Assembly: GCA_021442155.1 (NCBI GenBank)
Contig: CM038217.1
Coordinates: 143,775,643 to 143,839,642 of the forward strand
Direction of reading: 5' to 3'
Source of the DNA: Cymbidium sinense
Lineage: Eukaryota > Streptophyta > Magnoliopsida > Asparagales > Orchidaceae
DNA: 64,000 bases
Shown here: positions 9,820-21,044 of the stretch, piece after piece
How positions within the stretch are numbered: position 1 is the first letter of the stretch
How the letters are laid out: each line of letters starts with the position of its first letter
Notes under the pieces: model-generated
Seen by the model: the letters and a program-made list of their open reading frames with translations, nothing else
What the model was told of the DNA's origin: nothing
Database searches by the model: none
Position numbers and translations under genes: made by a program

Positions 9820-12420
9820 ATTGATTGTGCTTTAAATCGCTCCACTAACCCTTTTGAATATTTTGTAAGAAACTTGGTTCTTGGTTAGAATCACTTATAT
9901 ATTTTAAAAATGAATTACCTTTTAATTTCAAGATCCATTAGACGATCATTCATTTGCTCTTGCTCAGCTTTAATTTGTTGAACTTCTAATTTTAATTTTT
10001 TTTAATTCAGTCTTTAGCTCTACTAAAGAAGTTGAATTAGAAGATGATATTTTTTCTGATTTTCTTTAAATACTTCATAAGGAGTATAGGAGGCTTGTAA
10101 TTAAAATTTTCTAATTTATCTTTCTTCTTATCATTAAGAAGATCTATAATTTTATCACGAGTTGAATCATCTTCAACTGTGCTAAAAGTTTAATTAATTG
10201 GTCCTCTTGGGTGAGGGTATACGCACTGCCATATTTATTATATTTTATAATAATCTATCTCTGGACTTGCAATAGTTAGATTTATCAAAGAATCTGATGA
10301 GGATGAAGATGAAATATGTTCTCTTCTCTCATTCTATTTCGTAATCAAGGATGTAAGTGAATTTTCATCGTGTTTGTTTTAACCTTCACAATCTCAAGTT
10401 CATTTAACTTCTTCTGACAAGATCTATTTGTGTAATGTCGCTGCCATATTTGTAACATTTTATTTCTATTATCTCTTTTTTTTAGAACCGAGAGAGTGCT
10501 GTGTGTGTGAATTTATCACATTTTTTATGACGTGATTTTTCAGTTTAGAAAAACAATATTTCGTGCTTTTCCCTTGTGTTTTGAAGATAAAGGATACTTG
10601 AGGATCACTTGAATTGTTCAACCATGCTATTTTCTCAAGTACGCTCTCTTTTCATTTGATCTTTTAATTTAAGATCGAGCAAACCAGTTTTTTAATACAT
10701 GCAAAAAATAAGATTTCATGGGATGGTTCCATCGTGAGGTGAAGAGAAACCTTAACCTTTTCAGCAAATAGATTGGGAAGGCCTTCAATGAATTTTTGCT
10801 TCTAGTGAAGGCTATCGGCATCATAAAGTGTCATGACGCGTGCTAGAAATATATCCTTGTACAATCGAAAATGGGTTAAGGATGGACATCTTAATTTTTG
10901 GAGTAAGTTTTTCTCCTTGATCTCCAATGGATCGAAAATGATCTATAATTATTTGAAGAAGAAAGAGAATTTTCATTTTTGTTCTTTGGACCTCTTAAGT
11001 CAATTTCGCCAAGAAGGTCTTCTTTTGAGGAACAGGAGAAATTATCCCACCATCCTTTGAGTTCCGAGAATCAAATGATAGCTCAACAATATGAGGTTTT
11101 GCTTGATGTCTGGATTGAGATAAAACATAAGCATTCGATGAAGGGTATGAATGATTTGATGTTGAAAGTCCATCAATATTCCATTCATATAAAGAATCTC
11201 CACCATAGAATTTCATGAAATGAGTATCTTCCTCAAATAATAAATCGAGGTGTTGGTTTTTATAATAATATTTTTTCCAAATTTTTCTTGGATAAGAAAG
11301 TTTTGGATATCAAAAGGAGGATGAGGATCTTGTAATTCTTGAAAAGGTTTTGAACTTTTCAATATTACTGATTGATTAAGTTTTAGTTGAGGATTCATTT
11401 GAATCTTCATCATTCATATCTTATAGAGCTCCTACATACTTTTCACTTAAATTTAGAATTAAATTCTAAATTTCTTCAGAAGAGGGTCCTAACTTAAGAT
11501 CCAGTTTAGGAGGTGGTTGGATAAAAGGTTTCACAAATGGATTTATACTAGTAAAAGCTTTCTCTGAAGCTTTGTTATTTTCAGGGCTAGAAACCTTTTG
11601 TTTAAGCATCGATCGATTTTAAACTAGAAAAAAGATGATCAGTGATTATTTGAAGTATAGTATTACTATAATTAATTTGTTTAATTAGAGTAATAAATTT
11701 CTTTAGAATTTGTGGATCAAAACTTTTTTTTTCGAAGCCGCTAATTCTAAAGTTTATCATCCACCATTTTACAAGATGGAGGATAGATGCTTCAATAATT
11801 TTTGCTCGCTTTTTTTGCCATTTTTTGGTAGTTAAAAACAACTACTGAGATTGAGCATATAACTACAAAACCATGCGACGAAAGGAATAGTAGCTTTGGC
11901 TTGACTATTCTTTCTCTCATTTATTCGAAATATAAATAATTTATTTTGAGATGTTGGTCTTGAGAAGTAAAACTTCTATACCAAGTATGAAAGTTATCAT
12001 ACTTTGGTTAGAAGTATTTTCGTAATAACCTCTAGTCTTAGAACTTTGTATAGCTCATTAAGACCAAAGTTCATTTTCATGGATGGAGATTGATTTTCTC
12101 TCAGGATGATAAATATGATTTCTGTTTAAATGAAGGGCCTCAACCGATGGTTCAGGAGTGTGTGAACCATCCGATCTAGACTTCTAAATTTTAAGGGATA
12201 GAAACCTAGAAAGTGTGATGGATGAGGGTTGAATCGACTTCAACATCGCCATTACTTGAATTATCGATCTACATCTTGATAAATGGAAGGTCTTGGTGTG
12301 ACCATGATGGTATAGCCATGATTCGAAATACCATCTCATTCCATTTAATCACTCTAGAAAGCAATATGAGATCTAAATTTCTTCGATTGAGTTGTTCGTG
12401 ATGGTTGAAAAACATCATTT
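9820..12420 (-). pseudogene. Inverted block: end of MP, CP and start of PR
   Basis: Read on the minus strand, this block runs from the MP C-terminal part (12420 to ~12060) through the whole CP region to the first bases of the protease (about 9820-9870). It is recognised by matching the plus-strand copies at 14450-16900 and 27850-30660. The CCHC knuckle (about 10409-10465) is wrecked: the second cysteine and the histidine are replaced. An acidic Ser/Glu stretch follows at about 10296-10330. Short open stretches survive (10995-11216, 11213-11413, 11602-11841). The block ends inside the protease with the catalytic Asp replaced (VSGA in place of DSGA). 9820 is the left edge of the cluster. Confidence 0.8.
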
Positions 12421-12652
12421 AACACATCATCTTGACACAAGGAATGGATGATAATTTATACTTAATTTAAAGACTCATATTTTAACCAATAATTTTTTTA
12501 AAATATTTAGAAGGAATTATTCTTCTTGTATACAATTTAAATGCCCACTATCAACTGAGCAATTAAATTTGGTAAAATAAATTCTTTATTTATAATTAAT
12601 TTAATGGAAATTTCGGTTTATTGCCTTTTGAATATTTTGTAAGAAACTTGTA
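12421..12652 (-). pseudogene. Detached protease fragment joined to MP
   Basis: About 230 bases of protease sequence on the minus strand match 16795-16975 and 30560-30730. Here they sit directly upstream of an MP fragment instead of after CP, so the piece is out of its normal order. The active-site motif reads DSGH instead of DSGA. Its other edge, at 12652, touches a plus-strand unit that begins at the primer-binding site. Confidence 0.72.
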
Positions 12653-13017
12653 AGTCGTATCAATGCCATGATGGGGTAAATCTAGGGAGGGAAGGATGTT
12701 AGATTTTTTTCCATTTCACCATGCTTTGGATGAACTAGATTTTATTCATTCCTCCCATGGGTTTATGCCTTCGTAAAATGGCCATCCTGTGATGCTTGAT
12801 AGGGTTATAAGTTGTATTGTGACCATCTAGATAATTCTATGGTTGAGGTTTATATTCGGTAAATGGACGAAATCACACGTGATGCTTGAAAGGGTTGTAA
12901 GTCTTATTTTTTAATGTCTGGGAAGATAATTCTTTAATAGAGGTTTATACTTAGTTTATTTTATCCTCATGTGGTGATTTGTTTCAAATTGCATCATCTT
13001 CCTTTTTTCTTTTGTAT
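12653..13017 (+). promoter_or_regulatory. Degenerate PBS and viral leader
   Basis: Starts with a decayed copy of the tRNA-Met PBS (gtatcaatgccatgatgggg at 12659-12678), then the leader. Both halves of the ~106-110 bp leader duplication are recognisable (about 12727-12845 and 12846-12955). The leader ends at the MP start codon at 13018. Confidence 0.75.
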
Positions 13018-13174
13018 ATGGCTCTACTTCTTCTAAAGTAACTTCTAATCTAACGAAAGAGAAATAATAATTTAATCAAGAACTCAAAATGGTAGAGTTT
13101 TGAATGAAGAAGACCTAAATAGATGGACTCTCCCCAAAATTGATAAAACTATCATTTATCAATTTGGAACTTTT

Positions 13175-13193
13175 GATTTTAAGGGAAAATCTT
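13175..13193. repeat. Target-site duplication, left copy
   Basis: gattttaagggaaaatctt precedes the T-run of the inserted retrocopy. The same phrase, with one extra A, follows the insertion. Confidence 0.88.
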
Positions 13194-14039
13194 TTTTTTT
13201 TTTTTGAAACTTGCATATTGCATTTAATAATAGTAAAAAAAGTAATACTTAGCAGGCTAGAGAGTCTAAAACAAGAAGCTAAATACAACATTTTCTTATC
13301 ATCCTCAAATAAAACAAAAATAGAAGGTAAAGTAGAGACATCTAAAGACAACCAAGTAAATTGCTTCGGTATGAAAGCACAAATATCTGCACCCTATTGA
13401 AGTCCGGAAACATGGAATGAACTTGGAAGGCTAAAAGCCAAGTCTATTTTGAGAGAGAAGACAAGTCTTTATGGTCTTCCATAAATTGACAACAATGTTT
13501 TCCAAAATGATGCCCTTGTACTCATCATACATCCAAGGGTCAATCTTAACAAAGAAGCATAGTATTTCTATGAAAGCACTATCCCAATGGAGAAATATAC
13601 CCATTGATGAAGTCACAAAGATCATCTAACCCAATGATGGAGGAGAGAGTACCATCTACATTCACCAGCCATATCATTTTGGATTATAGAAGGTTGATGA
13701 AAAAGCCTCAAAGTAGTAGCAATGACCTTGGTGTCCCATGTTATTACCATGTGTCTTTGCATTCCTAAACTGACATCTTAAATTACCCCAAGCCATGTTG
13801 ACTTGGTGGTCCATTAATGCATGATCATGAGCATTAGAAAAGAGGGGAGGTTAACTCCCAAGAGGACAAAACAATTAAAGTAAGAAGCTAGTGAGGATAT
13901 GATCATCTTCAATCTCCATGCTGGCAATGAGTCTCCAAAGACCTCAGATAATTTAAGGCATTCTCTGATGCACCAAAACTTCTCATGAGAAACGAACTTT
14001 AGCCAAAGTGGCTAGGGAAAAGACATCATTATGTGGAAA
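13194..14039 (-). pseudogene. Poly(A)-tailed retrocopy inserted in viral MP
   Basis: The plus strand opens with a run of about 15 T, i.e. a poly(A) tail on the minus strand. The piece is flanked by near-identical direct repeats (13175-13193 and 14040-14059). It is therefore a target-primed insertion by LINE machinery, oriented minus. The minus strand keeps an open piece at 13431-13625 (64 codons ending LLSQNRLGF) followed by a 3'-UTR-like stretch, and an upstream open piece around 13690-13850. No LINE RT motif was recognised, so a reverse-transcribed cellular mRNA or a 5'-truncated LINE are both possible. I do not recognise the parent gene. Confidence 0.72.
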
Positions 14040-14059
14040 GATTTTAAAGGGAAAATCTT
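14040..14059. repeat. Target-site duplication, right copy
   Basis: gattttaaagggaaaatctt repeats the left flank with a single-base insertion. MP coding sequence resumes immediately after it. Confidence 0.88.
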
Positions 14060-14440
14060 TAGTGAAGAACAACCATTACTAGATCAAATGGATAAAATCA
14101 TTTATCTACTAATGTTTGAAGATCGCATAAATATATGCAAGACTTTAAATATATTTATATTGGGATGATGATAGCATTCAAATCTTTAACCCTTAAAGGT
14201 TTAAATGCTTCTATTTTAGCTAGCCTGAGAGATGGCAGATGCCTTCACAAGGCTCAATCCCTAATGAGTGTTGTAGAGACTAGCCTATATCATGGGCGGA
14301 TTTAGTTCAACACCTTTCCCAACTGAGTTTATCTCGATATAAATCTTTTGAAGCTCTAAAATTTCATTTACAACTTTATGGTTATGATTTCCTTCGATTA
14401 TGAAACTATTGCTTTAATTTTGAATTCAATTTTGAGTTTT

Positions 14441-16790
14441 AAATACTCTAGAGTTCGTAAAGATGTTCAACCAAACTAACTACGATTGAAACAAATCTAG
14501 CATCCCATGTTGCTACTAACTGAGTGATTAAATGGAATGACGTGGTATTTCTAGAATCATGGACTATACTATCTACGGTCGTACCAAAACCTTCCATTAT
14601 CAAGATGTAGATCGAAAAATATGATGATGTATAAGTCGATTCAACCCTCATCGATCCATCACACTTCCTAGGGTTTCTATCCCTTCAAACCTCAAAAGTC
14701 TAGATCGGATGGTTCATACTCCGAACCATCGATCTTCGCCTAAACATAAATCATATATCTATCATCCAAAGGAGAGAGAAAATCAATCACTCCATCTCAA
14801 ATGAACTTTAGTCTTAATGAGCTACAGGTTCTAAGACTTGTTCAAAGAAAACTTCCAACCAAAGTATGATAACTCGACTTGGTATAGAATTTTACTTATA
14901 GAACAACGCTAGATATGAGAGCTTTCAAAAAAAAAAAAAAAAAAATAATTAAAGTATATATTCATGGATTATAATTTGAAAGCAATTTCTTCTTAATAAA
15001 TTTGATTTGATTTAAATAAGATAATAATCACTTTTAATCATACCGATAACAATTTTTATCAAACTAAAAAAGCTTCGAAAGCTTTTACTAGTATAAACCC
15101 ATCTGTGAAACCTTTTATTCACCACCTAAACTTCCTCTAAGTTTGGACCTTCTCAAGACATTCGAATTTGATTCTAAAGTGAAAAGTATGTAGAGCTCTT
15201 AAAAATATCAATTGGAGGAAGATTCAAATGAATCCTTGACCAAATATGATCAAGTAATATTGAAAAGTTCAAAACCTTTTCAAGAATTACAAGATCCCCA
15301 TCCTGATATCCAAAACTTTCTATCCAAGAAAATTTGGAAAACATTAGTAAAAAAAACCAACACCTGTGATTTATTATTTAGGAAGATACTCATTTGTAGA
15401 AATTCCAATGATGGAGATTCGCTATATGAATGGAATATTGATGAACTTTAACATCAAATCATTCATTTCATGAATGCTTATGTTTGCCTTGTCTAGAATC
15501 AAGAAAAACCTCATATTTCGTAAAGCCATCATTTCAAGAATCTCGAACTCAAAGGATGGTGAGATAATTTTCACTATTCTCAAAGGAAGACCTCCTTAGA
15601 AAATTGGCTTAAGTACCAAGGATCTTCCAAAAGAACAAAAAACCTAATGAAAATTGATCTATAATCTTCTTCAAACAATTATAGATCACTTTGATCCATT
15701 GGAGATCAAGGAGAAAAACTCGCTCTTACTCCAAAATTAAGTTGTCCATCCTTAACCCATTTTGATGGTACAAGGATATATTTCTAACACATCATTATGA
15801 CACTTTATGATGATACCTCATTGGAAGCAAAAATTCATTGAAGGCCTTCCCAATCTATTTGAAAAAAGGTTAAGGTTTCTCTTCTTTACGATGGAACCAT
15901 CCCATATGAAACTTACATATCAAACCTTATTTCTACATGTATTAAACTGGTTTATAATGCCTGATCTTAAATTAAAAGATCAAATGAAAAGAGAGCATCT
16001 ACTTGAGTGAAAATAGCTTGGAAAATTCTACGAATTCAATGTGATCCTTGTGTCCTTTATCTTTACACAAGGGAAAAACATGAAATACTATTTTTCCTAA
16101 ACGTGAAAAATCACATCATAAAAAATGTGATAAATTCACGCACAAACACAGGCATTCTCATCCCTCTGGTTCTAAAACCAAAGAGATAAGAGAAATAAAA
16201 TGTTACAAATGTGGCCATACAGGTCATTACGCGAACAAATGCACCGTCAAGAAGAAGTTAAATGAACTTCAGATTGACGAAGGGTTAAAACAAACCCTGA
16301 TGAAAATTATTCTTACATCCTCTGATTCTGAAATAGAATCAGAAGATGAAGAAGAACATATTTCATCTTCATCCTCATCGATTAGATAAACGATAAATCT
16401 AAGCTGTGCAAGTCCTATCAGATAGATTATTATAAAATATAATAAATATGGAGTGCAGTCGTCACCCAAAAGGACCAATTAATTAAACTTTTAAGGCAAG
16501 TTGAAGATGATTCAACTCGTGATAAAATTATCGATCTTCTTAATGATAAGAAGAAAGATAAACTAGAAAAATTTAATTACAAGCCTCCTATATACTCCTT
16601 ATCAGAAGTATTTAAGAAAAAATGAGGACATCATCTTCTAATTCTTCTTTCTTTAGCTAAAAATTAAAGAAACTAAAATTAGAAGTTCAGCAAATTAAAG
16701 CTGAGCAAGAAAATGAATGGTCATCTAATGGATCTTGAAATTAATCAAGACAATTCATTTGAAAATATAAGTCGATTCTAATCAAGAACC
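14441..16790 (+). pseudogene. Coat-protein region of plus-strand copy 1
   Basis: This copy continues from the MP. Several open fragments remain (15212-15451, 15807-16010, 16007-16189) in different frames. The zinc knuckle is intact here: CYKCGHTGHYANKC at 16201-16242, a CX2CX4HX4C motif that binds nucleic acid in caulimovirid coat proteins. It is followed by a basic patch (VKKKL), then an acidic and serine-rich tract on both sides of 16350. A Lys/Glu-rich, probably coiled-coil stretch lies at 16640-16730. Frameshifts and stops disrupt it throughout. Confidence 0.82.
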
Positions 16791-17110
16791 AGGTTTCTTA
16801 CAAAATATTCAAAAGGCAATATACCAGAAATGGTATATTTCCATTAAATTAATTATAAATAAAGAATTTATTTTACCAAATTTAACTACTCTAGTTGATA
16901 GTGGAGCAGATTTAAATTGTATACAAGAAGGAATAATTCCTTCTAAATATTTTGAAAAAACAGATTAAAGGCAAAGTGAGTCTTTACAAATTAAGTATAA
17001 ATTATCATCTGTGGCCTTGTGTCAAGATGATATTTGCATTCAAATACCTTTTATTTTAGTCAAAAATTTAACACAACACATTATTTTAGGAACTCCTTTT
17101 CTTTCTAAAA
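16791..17110 (+). pseudogene. Aspartic protease fragment, copy 1
   Basis: The retroviral-type active-site loop is preserved as LVDSGADLNC (16891-16920), and a later hydrophobic flap region ends in a GTPF-like stretch near 17090-17103. In the family the enzyme cleaves the polyprotein. At about 17105-17112 the sequence jumps from the protease end straight into the region downstream of RNase H, so RT and RNase H are deleted in this copy. The join carries short microhomology (aattatg). Confidence 0.8.
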
Positions 17111-17470
17111 TTATGAAAAATCTTATCAATTAAAGTGTATTGATATCATCATTTTATCAGAGAAATATATTTTGTATAGAAATGTTATACAAAAATTTTA
17201 TAAAGTGAATGTTACTATTAAAAAATATATTTTTATCCTCACAATTAATTACAATTGAAAATTATTTTATGTCAAATTTATGATGAAAGTCTTCATTAGT
17301 AACATTCATGGATGTTCATCATGAACAATGATATTATACTTAATTTGTGAAACCTCATGATAGTTTAATTAGTGATAGCATTATTTTAAAGAAAAAGTAA
17401 TTCTCAAAAGAATGTATGTGTCAATTGACTAAAATAAAGACATTTGAATACAAACATCATCTTGATTAAC
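17111..17470 (+). pseudogene. Remnant of the downstream (second) ORF, then unmatched DNA
   Basis: 17105-17310 matches 25490-25750 (the region after RNase H), with large internal losses. About 17320-17470 has no clear counterpart and lies at an orientation switch, so it may be filler DNA at the join. Confidence 0.6.
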
Positions 17471-17479
17471 AATGATGTT

Positions 17480-19560
17480 TATATAATTTGAAACTCACCA
17501 TCCCTTTAAGCTATTTTTTAAATATTTAGAAGGAATTATTCCTTCTTGTATACAATTTAAATCGCTTATTATGATTAGTTAAATTTGATAAAATAATTCT
17601 TTATTTATAATTAATTTAAAACATACCATTTCTATTTTATTGCCTTTGAATATTTTGTAAAAAAACTTGGTTCTCGATTAGAATATATATTTTGAATGAA
17701 TTAGGCATCTTTAATTAATTCAAATTATAGCATAATTCTTTGTTCTTTCACTTCATTTCTTTAACCTCACTTTAATTTCTTTAATGGTTTTTTAAAAATC
17801 TTGAATTAGAAGATGATAACTTATCATTTTTCTTAAATACTTCAAATGAGTATATAGGCTTGTAATTAAATTTTCTGGTTTATCTTTCTTCTTGTCATTA
17901 AGATTGATAATTTTATCATCAGTTGAATCATCTTCAACTTGTGCTAAAGTTTAATTAATTATCCTTTTGCTCTTCATATCTCTCAATTTATTATATTTTT
18001 ATAAAGAATCTTACTTGTAATGATTAAATTTATAAATTTATAATCGATGAGATGAAAATGAAATATGATCTTCTTCATTTGATTCTCTTATGAAAGGGCG
18101 TCAAAATCATCATGTTAACCTTCAATCAAGTTCATAACTTCTTCTTAAAAGGCATTGATAGCATGTATAATATGCGAATTGTAATTATTTTCTTGTCTCT
18201 TTAGTTTAGAAAAAGAGTCTTTTTGCATGAATCACTTTTATGACATGCTTTGTTATAAGGAAAAATAGTTTTGATTCTTATGTTTAAGATAAATCTACAA
18301 GAATTCGCCAAGCTATTTTCTCTCAAGTAGACGCTCTCTTTTCATTTGATCTTTTAATTTAAGATCGTGAGCAAATTGCTAAACCAGCTTTTAATACATG
18401 CGTAAATAAGGTTTCCATATGTAAGGGTTTCATATGGGATGGTTCCATCAGAGGCTAAGAGAAACCTTAACCTTTCAAAGAAATAGATTGGGAAGGCCTT
18501 CAATGAATTTTTGCTTTCAATGAAGGCTATCGGCATCATAAAGTGTCATGACGATGCAAATATATCCTTGTACCATCAAAAATGGGTTAAGGATGGACAT
18601 CTTAATTTTTGGAGTAAGGAGAAAGTTTTTTCTCCTTGATCTCCAATGGATCCAAAGAAAATGATCTATAATTGTTTGAAGAAGATTATAGATAATTTTC
18701 ATTAGGTTTTGTCGTTTTTTTGGAAGATCCTAAGACTTAAGTCAATTTGCTAAGGAGGTCTTCCTTTGAGGAACAAGTGAGAAAATTATCCCACCATCCT
18801 TTCAGAGTTCCAGAGAATCCTGAAATGATGGCTCGGGCTACAATATGAGGTTTTGCTTGATGTCTAGATTGAACAGCAATAGTAAACATAAGCATTCGAT
18901 GAAGGGTATGAATGATTTGATGTTCAAAAAGTCCATCAATATTCCATTCATATAAAGAATCTCCATCATAAGAATTTCCTATGAAATGAGTATCTTCCTC
19001 AAATAATAAATCAGGAGGTGTTGGTTTTTTATAATAATATTTTTCCAAATTTTTCTTAGGATAAGAAAGTTTTTGGATATCAAAAGGAGGATGAGGATCT
19101 TGTAATTCTTGAAAAAGGTTTTGAACTTTTTCAATATTACTTGATTGATCAAGATGCTTTGTTGAGGATTCATTTGAATCTTCATCCATTGACCGATATC
19201 TTCAAGAGCTCCTACATACTTTTCACTTAAATTTAGAATCAAATTCTAAATTTCGTAAGAGGGTCCCAACTTAAGTTTAGAGGTGGTTGGATAAAAGGTT
19301 TCACAAATGGGTTTATACTAAGAAAGAAGCTTTGTTATTTTCAGGGCTAAAACCTTTTGTTTAAGCATCTGATCGATTTTAAACTCTAGGCTAAAAAGAT
19401 GATCAGTGATTATTTGAAGTATACTATTACTATAATTAAGCTGTTTAATTACAGTAATAAATTCCTTTAGAATTTATGGATCGAAACTTATTTTTTCGAA
19501 GGCCGCTAATTCTAAAGGTTTATCATCCACCATTTTTACAACTGATGGAGGATAAGATGC
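17480..19560 (-). pseudogene. Inverted PR and CP block, copy 2
   Basis: On the minus strand the block matches CP and the start of PR; PR lies at the low-numbered side (about 17480-17680) and its DSGA motif is lost. The best open coat-protein piece of the cluster is here: 18737-19189 (150 codons), with DGDSLYEWNIDGL near its middle and LKGWWDNFL near its C-terminus. These are also found as shorter pieces in the copies at 21960 and 29080. The knuckle region (about 18130-18200) is unrecognisable. Confidence 0.8.
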
Positions 19561-19564
19561 TTTT

Positions 19565-19745
19565 ATAAATTCAATACTTCATTTAATTGTTATAATAGAA
19601 GCATTAAATATATTAAAAATCTTATTTCGGTTTGAAATAATTTGATTTTTTAAATAACTAACCCATTTTTAAAATTAATCATTTAAATATTTTAGATGAT
19701 TGAATTGTTCATCAATAGTATTTGAGAACATAAGAACATCATCAA
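19565..19745 (-). pseudogene. Inverted reverse-transcriptase fragment
   Basis: About 180 bases of minus-strand RT run from the catalytic block (SIDDVLMFS near 19712-19740) toward RNase H. The fragment lies next to a plus-strand RT copy beginning at about 19757, so two RT pieces face each other across a join of roughly a dozen bases. Confidence 0.72.
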
Positions 19746-19756
19746 TACTGAAAGGA

Positions 19757-20340
19757 GAGAGAACTTGTAACTAATTTAAACAAAGTTTTAAAATGGACTA
19801 GATATCCAATTCTAATAAAAGGGATTTATTAAATAGATTGCATATTGCAAAATATTTTCCAAATTTGATTTAAAATCGGATATTGGCAATCAAATAAAAT
19901 GGATCTATAAAATAGCATTTTTCCCTTTGGACATTCTAATTGACGTAATGCCCTTTGGTTTAAAAAATACACCTTCATTTAGCATATCATGAATAATATA
20001 TTTGAAGATTATTTTAAATATATTTTAGTCATATTCATGATGTTCTTGTGTTCTCAATACTATTGATGAACACTTTAATCATCTAAAAATATTTAAATGG
20101 TTAATTTTAAAAATGGGTTAGTTATTTGCAAAATCAAATTATTTTAAATAAGATTTTAGGCCATAATATATCCAATGCTTCTATTATACCAATTAGTAGA
20201 AGTATTGAATTTGCTAACATTTTGATATCATTTTAGATAAAACCTACACGGTTCTTAGGAGCTCTCAATTATGTAGATTTATCAAAATCTTGCCAAAGAT
20301 GCGACCCACTCTTTGATATATTAAAAGAATCCCCACCATG
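19757..20340 (+). pseudogene. Reverse transcriptase, plus copy
   Basis: RT would make viral DNA from pregenomic RNA in the capsid. Scattered over frames are the finger and palm regions and a block rich in Phe, Gly and Pro before the catalytic loop. The catalytic motif reads HIHDVLVFS (from 20030), so the first of the two aspartates is His: even without the stops it would be inactive. The upstream RT N-terminus is absent because the block starts at an inversion join. Confidence 0.78.
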
Positions 20341-21040
20341 GATACTCATACCATGGCGGCATAAATTAAAGAAAGGGTTCAAAACCTTCCCTATCTTAAT
20401 CTTACCCTAGTTTCAAAATTGATGGCAGATGCCTTAAGGGCTATGGAGGTATCCAAAAGCGTGAAAAGGATTTTAAAGAAGAATAGTTTGCTTTCTTTCT
20501 GGTAGATGGAATCCTACTCAACAAAAGTATTCCATTATCAAAAAAGATATGCTTGGTGATTAAGTGCATCACAAAATTTCAAGATGATTTACTTAATCAG
20601 TATTTTTTTCTTCGTATTGAATGTTCCTCAATCAAATACATCATTCAACAAGATGTCAAAAATTTAGTTTCAAAATAAATTTTTGCATCATGGCAATGTC
20701 GCCTCTCTGTCTTTTGATTTTGACATCAATTCATCAAAGGTAATGAAAATTCTCTTCCGATTTTGAGGAATTCTCAGGATCGGTGGATCACCGCATGGAA
20801 GAATGATCACTCTTAACCGAGAAGTCCTTCTTTTCAGAGGTCACGGTGGCGCTCTAATGAAAGATGGTCAATTCAACAATTGGCATGATCAATTTGTAAA
20901 CTTATCTTTACGGTACTTCTTTATGGTTGAAAAGGTGAACTCTAAAAGCGCAACACCATCCCTAAAAGATGTCATTGCACATGAACTGTTTATTTCTCTA
21001 AGAAATAAAATAGAATATTGAAATTAATCTCTCAGTTATT
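20341..21040 (+). pseudogene. RNase H and following region, plus copy
   Basis: Matches 24740-25410. It includes an open piece at 20803-21021 (72 codons, containing NNWHDQFVNLSLRYFF), which represents the stretch just after RNase H. At about 21040 the copy breaks off and jumps to CP sequence, so the downstream ORF and promoter are missing here. Confidence 0.7.
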
Positions 21041-21044
21041 CACA

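Larger units (their letters stand above)
13018..14440 (+). pseudogene. Movement protein pseudogene, interrupted by an insertion
   Basis: Caulimovirid movement proteins line plasmodesmata and let virus pass between cells (family knowledge). The ATG at 13018 corresponds to the ATG at 27231 in the better copy. Coding similarity runs to 13189, is interrupted by an 850 bp poly(A)-tailed insertion, and resumes at 14058 to about 14430. Premature stops occur within the first ten codons and later, so it is non-functional even without the insertion. Confidence 0.78.

Noticed and set aside
13194..14039. LINE element with its own RT
   Set aside because: Poly(A) and target duplication fit LINE activity, but no endonuclease or RT motif is visible; kept as a retrocopy of unknown source.
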